From Hoylesella pleuritidis JCM 14110 (lineage in GTDB: Bacteria; Bacteroidota; Bacteroidia; Bacteroidales; Bacteroidaceae), in contig NZ_BAJN01000003.1 in the NCBI RefSeq assembly GCF_000613725.1, forward strand, positions 62,001 through 126,000: DNA of 64,000 nucleotides, given 5' to 3'. Positions 40,164 to 49,829 of the stretch are shown here, in pieces (the first letter of the stretch is position 1; each line of letters opens with the position of its first letter). The notes under the pieces were generated by a model. The model was not told the DNA's origin and ran no database searches. It worked only from the letters and a program-made list of their open reading frames with translations. Position numbers and translations under genes: made by a program.

Positions 40164-43100
40164 TCAATATTCCGCCCACGACTTGATGTCTATATCGTCA
40201 AGATTTAATGTACAAAAGGCGTGGATAAAGGCCGAGGCCAAACGGGTGTTGGTAATCAACGGAACGTTCAGATCTATCGCCGCACGACGAATCTTATAAC
40301 CATTGGTGAGCTCGTGCACCGTGAGATTTTTCGGGATATTGACCACCATATCGATCCGATGGCCGTGAAGTAGGTCCAAAGCCTGCGGTTGGCAACCTTC
40401 TTCCGACGGCCAGTAAACACGCGTATTTGGTATATCATTCTCTGAAAGAAACTGAGATGTACCGCCGGTAGCGAAAAGTTCGTATCCATTAGACACCAAA
40501 GTACGGGCTGCGTCGAGCATTTCTGCTTTCTGTTTGGCCCCACCTGTCGACAACAAAATGGTTTTCTTAGGGACCCGATACCCCACAGAAAGCATACTCT
40601 TGATGAGTGCTTGATCGGTATCATCACCCAGACAGCCCACTTCTCCGGTAGAAGCCATATCCACACCCAGCACCGGATCGGCTTTCTGCAAGCGGTTGAA
40701 AGAGAACTGGCTGGCCTTAATACCGACATAATCGAGATCAAAGAGATTCTTATTGGGCTTTTCAACCGGAATGCCGAGCATTACTTTCGTAGCCAGATCA
40801 ATAAGATTCAGCTTCAGAACTTTGCTCACAAACGGGAACGAACGAGATGCACGCAGGTTGCATTCAATAACTAAAATGTCGTTCTCACACGCCATATACT
40901 GAATGTTGAAAGGGCCGTTGATATGCAGTGCCCGGGCAATCTGCCGACTCACACGCTTGATTCGTCGTACCGTTTCTACATAAATCTTCTGCGGCGGAAA
41001 TTGTATCGTGGCATCGCCCGAGTGTACACCGGCAAACTCGATGTGCTCGGAGATTGCGTAAGCAAGTATCTCTCCGTTACGCGCTACGGCGTCCATCTCT
41101 ATCTCTTTGGCGTGTTCGATAAACTTACTCACCACGACCGGATGGTCTTCACTCACGTTGGCGGCCAGCTTCAAAAAGCGTTCCAGCTCCTCGTTATTGG
41201 AACATACGTTCATCGCTGCACCCGAAAGGACATACGAAGGACGTACAAGCACAGGGAATCCTACCCTATCGACAAACTCATTGATGTCATTCATCGATGT
41301 GAGTGCACGCCATTCGGGTTGGTTAATGCCGTGTTCGGTGAGCATTGCAGAGAACTTCGCACGGTCTTCCGCATTATCGATATCTCGTGCTGAAGTACCT
41401 AATATAGGCACATTTTCAGCATCCAACCACATCGCCAGATTGTTCGGAATCTGTCCTCCGGTTGAAACGATCACGCCGTGAGGGCTTTCAAGATCGATAA
41501 TATCCATTACTCGCTCGAAAGTTAACTCGTCGAAGTAAAGCCGATCACACATATCGTAGTCGGTAGAAACGGTCTCCGGATTGTAGTTAATCATTATCGA
41601 GCGGTATCCTTGCTTGCGAATCGTGTTCAAAGCCTGCACGCCGCACCAATCGAACTCAACCGAACTGCCGATGCGATAGGCACCAGAACCGAGCACGATA
41701 ATGCTCCGCTTATCCTGCACAAACGCCACATCGCTCTTTATTCCGGAGTAAGTGACATAAAGATAGTTGGTCTGAGCCGGATATTCCGCAGCCAAAGTGT
41801 CGATCTGTTTAACCACAGGCACAATACCATAACGCTTTCGCAGACTACGAACTACCAATGCCGCACGGTGCATATTGTGCAATTCGCGCTCTAACCCCAC
41901 CGCACGGGCAATCTGGAAGTCCGTAAATCCATAGCATTTTGCAGTTTGCAGCAAATCTTTATCTAACACATTGATACTCGTACAACGCTTCAATGCTTCG
42001 TCGATATCGATGATATGTTTGAGTTTCTGCAAAAACCATTTGTCAATTTTCGTCAATTCGTGTATCTGATCGATGCTATAATCCTTATGCATAGCCTTCG
42101 ATATGATAAAGACTCGTTTGTCGGTAGGCTCTCGAAGGGCTGCATCGATGTCGTCGATTTCCAGCTCTTTATTCTCCACAAAGCCGTGCATACCCTGCCC
42201 GATCATACGAAGTCCTTTCTGTAAAGCCTCTTCAAAGTTGCGACCGATAGCCATTACTTCGCCCACCGACTTCATCGAAGACCCCAACTCTTTGTCTACG
42301 CCACGGAATTTGCTCAAATCCCAGCGCGGAATCTTACACACAACATAGTCTAAAGCTGGCTCGAAGAAAGCGCTTGTTGTTTTCGTTACCGAGTTCTTCA
42401 ACTCGAAAAGCCCATATCCCATACCTAATTTAGCAGCCACAAAAGCCAATGGATAGCCCGTTGCTTTGGATGCCAAGGCCGACGAACGACTCAAACGGGC
42501 ATTCACTTCGATAACTCTGTAATCCTCACTTGCGGGATCAAAGGCATACTGTACGTTGCATTCGCCCACGATTCCGATATGACGAATAATCTTGATAGAC
42601 AATGCCCGTAACTTGTGATACTCGCTGTTGGTAAGCGTTTGGGATGGAGCGACGACGATACTCTCACCTGTATGGATGCCCAATGGGTCGAAATTCTCCA
42701 TATTGCACACTGTAATGCAATTATCGTACCTGTCTCGTACCACCTCGTATTCTATCTCTTTCCACCCCTTCAAACTCTTCTCAACAAGCACTTGGGGAGA
42801 AAACGAGAAAGCTTTTTCAGCCAATTTATTCAGCTCGTCTTCGTTATCGCAGAAACCACTGCCTAACCCTCCCAAAGCATAAGCTGCCCGAATGATAACA
42901 GGATAACCCAAACGTGCGGCGGCTTCACGAGCTTGACTGATCGTTTCGCAGGCTTCGCTTTTGATCGTCTTAACGTCAATCTCATTGAGTTTTTCTACAA
43001 ACAGTTCTCTGTCTTCGGTGTCCATAATGGCTTGAACTGGTGTTCCGAGCACGCGAACGTTATATTTTTCAAGAACACCCGATCGATAAAGCTCTACACC

Positions 43101-43391
43101 GCAATTTAAAGCTGTCTGTCCGCCAAAGGCCAACAAGATACCGTCGGGGCGCTCTTTCTCGATCACTCGTTCAACGAAATAAGGCTGAACAGGCAGGAAA
43201 TAGATTTGATCTGCAACACCTTCTGAGGTCTGAACCGTAGCAATGTTCGGATTGATAAGCACCGTATAAACGCCTTCTTCACGCAAAGCTTTGAGCGCCT
43301 GAGAGCCGGAGTAATCAAATTCGCCAGCTTCTCCAATCTTCAAAGCTCCCGATCCTAACAGCAATACCTTCTTAATATTCTCGTCTTTCAT
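40164..43391 (-). CDS. carB: Carbamoyl-phosphate synthase large subunit
   Basis: Makes carbamoyl phosphate for pyrimidines and arginine from ammonia supplied by CarA. Full length at 1075 residues: two ATP-grasp halves (KKVLLLGSGALKIGEAGEFDYSG near the start; IIVLGSGAYRIGSSVEFDWCG near 560), each with the usual repeats, and a C-terminal MGS-like allosteric domain (about 940-1075, ending DIDIKSWAEY). It follows carA by 6 bp. Confidence 0.97.
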   Translation of the reverse strand: MKDENIKKVLLLGSGALKIGEAGEFDYSGSQALKALREEGVYTVLINPNIATVQTSEGVADQIYFLPVQPYFVERVIEKERPDGILLAFGGQTALNCGVELYRSGVLEKYNVRVLGTPVQAIMDTEDRELFVEKLNEIDVKTIKSEACETISQAREAAARLGYPVIIRAAYALGGLGSGFCDNEDELNKLAEKAFSFSPQVLVEKSLKGWKEIEYEVVRDRYDNCITVCNMENFDPLGIHTGESIVVAPSQTLTNSEYHKLRALSIKIIRHIGIVGECNVQYAFDPASEDYRVIEVNARLSRSSALASKATGYPLAFVAAKLGMGYGLFELKNSVTKTTSAFFEPALDYVVCKIPRWDLSKFRGVDKELGSSMKSVGEVMAIGRNFEEALQKGLRMIGQGMHGFVENKELEIDDIDAALREPTDKRVFIISKAMHKDYSIDQIHELTKIDKWFLQKLKHIIDIDEALKRCTSINVLDKDLLQTAKCYGFTDFQIARAVGLERELHNMHRAALVVRSLRKRYGIVPVVKQIDTLAAEYPAQTNYLYVTYSGIKSDVAFVQDKRSIIVLGSGAYRIGSSVEFDWCGVQALNTIRKQGYRSIMINYNPETVSTDYDMCDRLYFDELTFERVMDIIDLESPHGVIVSTGGQIPNNLAMWLDAENVPILGTSARDIDNAEDRAKFSAMLTEHGINQPEWRALTSMNDINEFVDRVGFPVLVRPSYVLSGAAMNVCSNNEELERFLKLAANVSEDHPVVVSKFIEHAKEIEMDAVARNGEILAYAISEHIEFAGVHSGDATIQFPPQKIYVETVRRIKRVSRQIARALHINGPFNIQYMACENDILVIECNLRASRSFPFVSKVLKLNLIDLATKVMLGIPVEKPNKNLFDLDYVGIKASQFSFNRLQKADPVLGVDMASTGEVGCLGDDTDQALIKSMLSVGYRVPKKTILLSTGGAKQKAEMLDAARTLVSNGYELFATGGTSQFLSENDIPNTRVYWPSEEGCQPQALDLLHGHRIDMVVNIPKNLTVHELTNGYKIRRAAIDLNVPLITNTRLASAFIHAFCTLNLDDIDIKSWAEY

Positions 43392-43397
43392 CGTATC

Positions 43398-44473
43398 TTA
43401 CTTTAAACTTTCAATAAACTTATCGAACATAAACTCTGTATCCACCGGTCCTGAACAGGCTTCCGGGTGGAACTGCGATGTAAACCAAGGATTGGTTTTG
43501 TGGCGAATGCCCTCGTTAGAACCGTCATTCATATTGACGAAGAGCTCTTCCCAATCTTGTCCTAAGGTTGTCGCATCTACGGCATAGCGTGATTTTGACT
43601 GGTGATATAGCAGTTGTCGGTACCCACCATACGCACAGGCTGATTGTGAGAACGATGCCCATACTTCAACTTATAGATAGAAGCACCGCCCGCTTTGGCC
43701 AATAACTGATTGCCCATACATATTCCGCAGATGGGTTTTCGGCTGCTATCGAGTTGTTTCCGAAGAATCGTTACAGCCTCTTCACACATATCGGGATTGC
43801 CGGGACCATTTCCGAGAAAAAGTCCATCGAAGTCTATCGTAGTATAATCATAATTCCAAGGTACCCGAATTACTTCCACACCGCGATTGATCAAACAGCG
43901 AATGATATTGGCTTTCACACCGCAATCTACGAGCACCACTTTCTTTCCCGCTCCAGTATGGTATGTCATTACTTCCTTGCAACTCACTTGATCGACAAAA
44001 TTAACACCCTCATAGTGGGCTGTCGGAATATTATCGGGCTCATCATCAAAGATAATTTGCCCCATCATCACACCGTGTTCACGTAGCACCTTAGTTAGTT
44101 CGCGGGTATCGACACCCGTAATTCCGGGCACATGTTCACGTTTCAACCAGCCGGCCAACGAATCTTGGGCATTCCAATGCGAATAACACGCGCTGTAATC
44201 TGACACGATTAGCGCAGAAGCATATATCTTTTCACCCTCCATAAAGGTCGGAATACCGTCCTGTTCGATTGAAAACGGCGGTACGCCGTAGTTACCCACT
44301 AACGGATAAGTCATTACCATCAATTGTCCTGCATACGAAGGATCGGTCAAACTCTCGGGATATCCGGTCATTGCAGTATTGAAAACCACTTCGCCTGCTA
44401 TCGGGGTATCATATCCGAATGATTTACCGCAGAAGCGAGTACCGTCTTCTAAGACTAACGTTACGTTCTTCAT
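43398..44473 (-). CDS. carA: Carbamoyl-phosphate synthase small subunit (frameshifted)
   Basis: Glutaminase subunit of carbamoyl-phosphate synthase. N-terminal domain ([30 protein letters not shown]) and class I amidotransferase domain with nucleophile Cys in [11 protein letters not shown]. The frame breaks near 43588 within SQNHGYAVD: one frame reads SQNHAMP and stops, the other continues [21 protein letters not shown] to [13 protein letters not shown], which contains the catalytic His/Glu, and ends FIESLK at 43398. One G restores 358 residues. Since carB and purF beside it are intact, a base-calling deletion is the likeliest cause. Confidence 0.92.
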
Positions 44474-44482
44474 TGTTCTTGA

Positions 44483-46378
44483 TTAGAATTTCTGTTCATA
44501 CTGATAAACGTTCTCAACAAAATTAATAAAAGCTTGATTGCACAGCTTTGTACCGCCAGGCGTAGGATATTTACCCGTAAAATACCAGTCACCTTTGTGC
44601 TGAGGAAGGGCTGTTCGTAAGCCTTCAAGCGACTGATAAACAAGTTCTACCGGCGTCTTGACATCTTCGGGACGCAACATTTCAACAATTTTCTCGTTGA
44701 TTTCTTTAACACTGAAAGGCTCATAAATATCTCGCACGCAGTTGCGCATTTGTTCTTTGGATTTCATTAGTTCGTCTTGGCAATTTCGATAAGTGGTGTC
44801 TACCAAGTCGTGCATTCCTCTGTCTTTCAGCAATTCAATGGTAGCGCGGAACACGCAAAACTCTTCTAACCGCGGCATATCTATGCCATAATAGTCAGGA
44901 TAACGAATTTGCGGCGCACTGCTCACCACGACAATCTTCTTGGGATGTAGCCTGTCGAGAATGCGAAGAATGCTTTCTTTAAGCGTTGTACCACGAACAA
45001 TACTGTCGTCGATAATCACCAAATTATCTCGATGATGTTCGATACTTTCGTAAGTAACGTCATAGACGTGCGAAGCCAAGTCGTTTCGCGAGTTACCTTC
45101 GGTGATAAAGGTGCGCAACTTAATGTCTTTCCACGCTACCTTTTCACTACGCACATACTCGTGGATAATTTTTTCCAACTCCTCGTGCGTCGGAATACGC
45201 CCTAAACGTTCTATTTTCGCAATCTTCTGATCATTGACATAGCGTTTGAAACCATTCAACATACCATAGAAAGCCACCTCGGCCGTATTGGGAATAAACG
45301 AAAACACGGTATGTTCTGTATCGTAATCTACGGCCCGCAAGATGCCATCCGTAAGCTGTTCGCCCAACTTTTTGCGCTCTTTATAGATGTCGCGGTCTGA
45401 TCCCCGACTGAAATAGATACGCTCAAAAGAGCATTTTGCGTCTCCCCGTTGCGGTAAAACCTGCTCTAAATGACACGCTCCGTTACGCCGAACAAATAGA
45501 GCTTGCCCCGGCTCCAACTCGCGAATATCATCGCATTCAAGGTCGAATGTGGTCTGTAAAACGGGGCGTTCGCTGGCCAGAACTACGATTTCGTCGTTCA
45601 TATAATAAAAAGCCGGTCGAATGCCCCACGGGTCTCGCATCGAGAAAAATTCTCCGCTGCCCGTGATTCCACACACCACATACCCTCCATCGAAGTCAGC
45701 CATGGTGTTTTTGAGCACATTGCTCATCTCCACGTGATCTTCAATATAACGCGTAATATCTGCATTCTGAAACCCAGCAGTCTTCGCCGCGATGAAATTT
45801 CGCTCTACTTCGCGGTCTAATCGATGCCCCATCAACTCCAGCATAATATAACTGTCGCTGTATTTGCGGGGAGATTGGCCTTGCAGCGTTAATTTATTGA
45901 ATATCTCGTCGATATTGGTCATATTGAAATTGCCGCACAAACACAGGTTCTTTGCACGCCAATTGTTACGACGCAAAAACGGATGTACATAGCTGGGGCC
46001 GCTCTTTCCCGTAGTAGAATAACGCAGATGGCCCATATAGAGATTACCGGCAAAAGGTAGATCATAGCGTGCAAACTCGGCATCCTCAATCTGTTCGGCC
46101 GGCCACTCGCCATAACTCTTATGAACATTGGCAAAGATTTGGGTAATGGCATTGGCTCCTTCAGCACGCTCGCGAAACATATACTCCTTGCCAGGAACGC
46201 CGTCTAGCTTCACACAAGCTAATCCTGCACCTTCCTGCCCACGGTTATGCTGCTTCTCCATCATCAGATAGAGCTTGTTAAGTCCATACTTCCACGTGCC
46301 GTATTTCTGCTTATAAAACTCTAATGGTTTCAGCAATCGCACCATCGCCACACCGCATTCGTGTTTCAAAGGCTCCAT
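44483..46378 (-). CDS. purF: Amidophosphoribosyltransferase-like enzyme (PurF family)
   Basis: First committed step of purine synthesis: PRPP plus glutamine to phosphoribosylamine. At 631 residues it is longer than classical PurF (about 500), as in the Bacteroidales form. The N-terminal glutaminase has Cys in KHECGVAMV (residue 8, so a short propeptide would need removal), and the phosphoribosyltransferase domain has the PRPP loop VIIDDSIVRGTTL (about 470). It is followed by carA (9-bp gap), joining purine and pyrimidine entry steps in one operon. A second PurF elsewhere in the genome is possible. Confidence 0.88.
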   Translation of the reverse strand: MEPLKHECGVAMVRLLKPLEFYKQKYGTWKYGLNKLYLMMEKQHNRGQEGAGLACVKLDGVPGKEYMFRERAEGANAITQIFANVHKSYGEWPAEQIEDAEFARYDLPFAGNLYMGHLRYSTTGKSGPSYVHPFLRRNNWRAKNLCLCGNFNMTNIDEIFNKLTLQGQSPRKYSDSYIMLELMGHRLDREVERNFIAAKTAGFQNADITRYIEDHVEMSNVLKNTMADFDGGYVVCGITGSGEFFSMRDPWGIRPAFYYMNDEIVVLASERPVLQTTFDLECDDIRELEPGQALFVRRNGACHLEQVLPQRGDAKCSFERIYFSRGSDRDIYKERKKLGEQLTDGILRAVDYDTEHTVFSFIPNTAEVAFYGMLNGFKRYVNDQKIAKIERLGRIPTHEELEKIIHEYVRSEKVAWKDIKLRTFITEGNSRNDLASHVYDVTYESIEHHRDNLVIIDDSIVRGTTLKESILRILDRLHPKKIVVVSSAPQIRYPDYYGIDMPRLEEFCVFRATIELLKDRGMHDLVDTTYRNCQDELMKSKEQMRNCVRDIYEPFSVKEINEKIVEMLRPEDVKTPVELVYQSLEGLRTALPQHKGDWYFTGKYPTPGGTKLCNQAFINFVENVYQYEQKF

Positions 46379-46434
46379 ATCATTCTCCTGTTTCTGATAT
46401 TTTCAAACTGTGTATAACGAACGTTTATAAACAA

Positions 46435-46492
46435 AAAAATGAAAAAATGAAATGTCGATCCTGCTTGGTCTTTCTTTCATTTTTTCATTTTT
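46435..46492 (-). terminator. AT-rich perfect 18-bp hairpin
   Basis: AAAAATGAAAAAATGAAA (46435-46452) is exactly complementary to 46475-46492, with a 22-nt loop. It lies between the wza-like gene end and purF start and probably terminates the former; the weak A-T stem makes the strength uncertain. Confidence 0.6.
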
Positions 46493-46511
46493 ACATATTC
46501 TTTTTAAATCA

Positions 46512-47306
46512 TTACTTTCTCACAATATTGACAACTAATGCTGCTACCGAGGTTACTATCCCCACGAACGAGAACCATAGTGTTGTCGACGGACCAATAC
46601 TTGATCCACTGGCTTTCACTTTATTCGGCTCAACATACACAATATCATTTTGTTGTAAATAATAATAAGGAGAATTGATAAGATTTGCATCATTGAGATT
46701 CAACCGATGAATACTTTTCTCACCGGTTACATCCTCTCTGATTAACATCACATTATCGCGCTTGCCATATATTGTCAGATCACCTGCTGAGGCCAAAGCT
46801 TCAAGCACACTTATCTTTTCTGTCGTTACAGGAAAGACACCTGGACGGTTCACTTCTCCGGTAACCGTAACCCGATAACTCGACATTCGTACAGTCACCA
46901 CAGGATTTTCTGTCTCGGCTAAATAAGGTTTCACCTTGTCACGAATCAAATCCTGACACTGACTCTTCGTCAATCCGACTACGTGGACATGTCCCACAAC
47001 AGGAAAATTGATATTACCGTCATTGTCAACCAGATAAGATTGCGAGCCACTTGATGCTGCCCCCGACTCAGATGTGTTGGCAACAGTAAGATTAAAAGGC
47101 TTTGCGGCTTCCGGTGTAATCGTGCTCACGGTAATCGTAAGCATATCTTTCGGCATAATCCGTGCATCATACAAACCTTTGGAATCGGCCAGACTGGCAA
47201 CATCTGCATTTTGGAGATACGCAACCTTTTTACTGCCGGCACAACTGCAAATCAACAAGAGAAATGCAAATGAGACAAATGGAATAAGTGATTTCTTCAT
47301 AATCAA
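46512..47306 (-). CDS. Wza-like polysaccharide export outer membrane lipoprotein
   Basis: Outer membrane export channel component, 264 residues. Lipoprotein signal ending LLLICSCAG; the poly-export domain is RIMPKDMLTITVSTITPEAAKPFNL and VDNDGNINFPVVGHVHVVGLTKSQCQDLI; an SLBB repeat follows (VTVTGEVNRPGVFPV); the C-terminal helix (STTLWFSFVGIVTSVAALVVNIV) would cross the membrane. The Wzc-type tyrosine kinase normally adjacent is absent. MKKSL two codons in is an equally good start. TAATTTTG at 47339-47332 (minus) is a possible -7 box. Confidence 0.92.
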   Translation of the reverse strand: MIMKKSLIPFVSFAFLLLICSCAGSKKVAYLQNADVASLADSKGLYDARIMPKDMLTITVSTITPEAAKPFNLTVANTSESGAASSGSQSYLVDNDGNINFPVVGHVHVVGLTKSQCQDLIRDKVKPYLAETENPVVTVRMSSYRVTVTGEVNRPGVFPVTTEKISVLEALASAGDLTIYGKRDNVMLIREDVTGEKSIHRLNLNDANLINSPYYYLQQNDIVYVEPNKVKASGSSIGPSTTLWFSFVGIVTSVAALVVNIVRK

Positions 47307-47405
47307 TCTATGACGTAATTTTTTACCGTTGCAAAATTACACCTATTTTTTTGATTCCACAAGTGTTTGGTAACTTATTTTATTAAAAATACATCTTGTC
47401 ACCAG

Positions 47406-47581
47406 CGATAAATCGGAGCGCATTTAGTAATCAATCACCGCGCATTTAACGGTTAATCACATTACAATTAGCCATTAAATGCAAAGTAAAAAGCCGTTAA
47501 TCAAAATTCCTTTTTGTATCGTAGATTCTCTGAATAAATATGATATCTGTTTTTATTATATTAATCTACCTTTTTATTCAA
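47406..47581. repeat. Degenerate 22-bp tandem repeat array G (8 units, two unit types)
   Basis: Units every 22 bases from 47406 to 47560. The first five are of the CGGTTAATC...ATTAA type; the last three, exactly in phase, are of the CTACCTTTTTATT type seen in array B (the 47560 unit and the 11534 unit share CCTTTTTATT-AA). It lies between the divergent wza-like gene and serC. The rest of 47340-47665 is AT-rich without gene content. Confidence 0.72.
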
Positions 47582-47665
47582 ATCCTTAATATCTTATCAC
47601 TTTCCCTTTTTATTCAGATAAATTATGGAAATAAGAAATCATTTTGCTAAAATCTTGCTGAAATA

Positions 47666-47697
47666 TTTGCGTATATCAAATTTAAAGTGTAATTTCG
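47666..47697 (+). promoter_or_regulatory. Candidate serC promoter
   Basis: TTTG (47666-47669), 20-base spacer, TAATTTCG (47690-47697); one mismatch in the -7 box. 52 bp before the serC ATG. Confidence 0.45.
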
Positions 47698-47749
47698 CAG
47701 CAGAGTATTGATAAACATATTGTCACACGTTAACTTAAAGAACAATTAG

Positions 47750-48817
47750 ATGAAAAAGTACAATTTCAATGCAGGTCCATCAATTCTTCCGCGCGAAGTA
47801 ATTGAAAACACAGCCAAACAAATTTTAGACTTCAACGGCAGTGGACTTTCTTTGATGGAGATCAGCCACAGAGCAAAAGATTTCCAACCTGTTTTGGATG
47901 AGGCAGTAGCCCTATTCAAGGAGTTACTTTCTATCCCCGAAGGTTACTCTGTTATCTTCCTGGGTGGTGGTGCATCCTTGCAATTCTATCAGGTTCCTTG
48001 TAATTTCTTAATTAAAAAGGCTGCGTACATCAACACAGGTACGTGGGCTAACAAGGCGCTGAAAGAGGCAAAGCGTATTGGTGAGGCATTAGAGATTGCA
48101 TCATCTGCTGATGCCAATTTCTCTTACATCCCCAAAGGATGGACGGTTCCGTCAGATGTCGACTACCTACACATCACGACCAATAACACCATTTATGGTA
48201 CCGAATGGCGCAAAGATCCCGAAGTGAGTGTGCCATTGATCGGCGATATGTCTTCGGATATTTTCAGTCGGTCAGTCGATGTGGCTAAATACGATTGTAT
48301 TTATGGTGGTGCTCAAAAGAATTTGGCTATGGCCGGCGTAACCTTTATTATTGTAAAGGATGACAAATTAGGGCGTGCTCCGCGTGAGATTCCTACGATG
48401 TTGGATTATCGCACACACGTAGAAAAAGGATCGATGTTTAATACGCCACCTGTTGTTCCTATCTATTCGGCTCTGGAAACATTACGCTGGATCAAGAGAA
48501 ATGGCGGTGTTGAGGCAATGGATAAGCTTGCCAATGAACGTGCAGAATTGCTGTACGGAGAGATTGATCGCAACAAACTCTTCCGCGGAACAGTGAAAAC
48601 AGAAGACCGTTCACGGATGAATATCTGTTTCGTAATGAACGATGAGTACAAAGAATTAGAAAAACCGTTCTTTGAATTTGCAACAGAGCGCGGTATGGTC
48701 GGCATCAAGGGACACCGTTCAGTAGGTGGTTTCCGTGCAAGTTGCTACAACGCACAGCCTGTTGATGGCGTTCGGGAATTGGTGAAAGCAATGAAGGAAT
48801 TTGAAGCTGCACACTAA
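47750..48817 (+). CDS. serC: Phosphoserine aminotransferase
   Basis: PLP enzyme that makes 3-phosphoserine from 3-phosphohydroxypyruvate and glutamate, in serine and possibly pyridoxal phosphate synthesis. 355 residues, full length: [14 protein letters not shown] opening, [22 protein letters not shown], and the PLP lysine in [13 protein letters not shown] (about 195). First gene of serC-serA-DUF1015. Confidence 0.98.
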   Translation: MKKYNFNAGPSILPREVIENTAKQILDFNGSGLSLMEISHRAKDFQPVLDEAVALFKELLSIPEGYSVIFLGGGASLQFYQVPCNFLIKKAAYINTGTWANKALKEAKRIGEALEIASSADANFSYIPKGWTVPSDVDYLHITTNNTIYGTEWRKDPEVSVPLIGDMSSDIFSRSVDVAKYDCIYGGAQKNLAMAGVTFIIVKDDKLGRAPREIPTMLDYRTHVEKGSMFNTPPVVPIYSALETLRWIKRNGGVEAMDKLANERAELLYGEIDRNKLFRGTVKTEDRSRMNICFVMNDEYKELEKPFFEFATERGMVGIKGHRSVGGFRASCYNAQPVDGVRELVKAMKEFEAAH

Positions 48818-48830
48818 TTGAAATAGTAAT

Positions 48831-48866
48831 GAGATATGGGGAGGATGTTGTTCCGAGCCATATCTC
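48831..48866 (+). terminator. Hairpin between serC and serA
   Basis: Perfect 9-bp stem GAGATATGG/CCATATCTC, 18-nt loop, then TTTC. It may attenuate read-through from serC into serA or stabilise the serC message end. Confidence 0.6.
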
Positions 48867-48903
48867 TTTCACAAATTATTAACCCAAGAAACAAAAGATT
48901 GCT

Positions 48904-49821
48904 ATGAAAGTATTAGTAGCTACGGAGAAGCCGTTCGCTTCAACCGCTGTCAATGGAATAAGAAAAGAGATTGAGGGTGCCGGTCACGAATTAGTACTCC
49001 TGGAAAAGTATACGGACGTTCAGCAATTGCTTGATGCCGTAAAAGATGCCGATGCAATGATCGTGCGGTCCGATAAGGTTACGCCTGCCGTACTTGATGC
49101 AGCTAAGCAGTTGAAAATCGTCGTTCGTGCCGGTGCCGGTTACGACTCGATCGATACTGCCTATGCAAAGACCAAGGGCGTTGTTGTAGAAAACACGCCG
49201 GGACAGAACTCCAACGCTGTTGCTGAACTTGTATTCGGCCTGTTGGTTTATGCTGTCCGTAATTTCTTCAACGGTAAATCGGGTACGGAATTGATGGGCA
49301 AGAAATTAGGTATTCTTGCTTTCGGTAACGTGGGTCGCAATGTGGCACGTGTGGCAAAAGGTTTCGGTATGGACGTATATGCTTATGATGCGTTCTGCCC
49401 TGCAAACGTGATCGAGGAAGCCGGAGTACACTCCGTTGCTGATCAAGTCGAACTGTTCAAGACATGCGACGTGATTTCTCTCCATATTCCTGCAACTCCT
49501 GAAACCAAAGGCAGCATTAACTATGCGCTGGTTAACCAGATGAAGAAAGGCGGAATCCTCATCAACACAGCACGGAAAGAAGTTATCAACGAACCGGAAT
49601 TGCTCAAATTATTGTCTGATCGCGACGATTTGAAATTCGTTACGGATATCAAGCCCGATGCCGATGCCGAATTCTGCAAGTTTGAAGGACGTTATTTCAG
49701 CACCCCAAAGAAGATGGGAGCTCAGACTGCTGAGGCCAATAACAATGCTGGTATTGCTGCTGCCAAACAGATTAATGCCTTTTTCAAAGATGGCTGTACA
49801 AAGTTCCAAGTAAATAAGTAA
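48904..49821 (+). CDS. serA: D-3-phosphoglycerate dehydrogenase, short form
   Basis: Oxidises 3-phosphoglycerate to 3-phosphohydroxypyruvate, the entry step of serine synthesis. 305 residues: substrate and NAD domains only, without the ACT domain of longer SerA forms, so feedback control by serine may be absent. Motifs: VRAGAGYDSID, ENTPGQNSNAVAEL, the Rossmann loop LGILAFGNVGRNVA (about 137-150) and the basic LINTARKEVINE. It lies 86 bp after serC. Confidence 0.95.
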   Translation: MKVLVATEKPFASTAVNGIRKEIEGAGHELVLLEKYTDVQQLLDAVKDADAMIVRSDKVTPAVLDAAKQLKIVVRAGAGYDSIDTAYAKTKGVVVENTPGQNSNAVAELVFGLLVYAVRNFFNGKSGTELMGKKLGILAFGNVGRNVARVAKGFGMDVYAYDAFCPANVIEEAGVHSVADQVELFKTCDVISLHIPATPETKGSINYALVNQMKKGGILINTARKEVINEPELLKLLSDRDDLKFVTDIKPDADAEFCKFEGRYFSTPKKMGAQTAEANNNAGIAAAKQINAFFKDGCTKFQVNK

Positions 49822-49829
49822 ATCAAATT

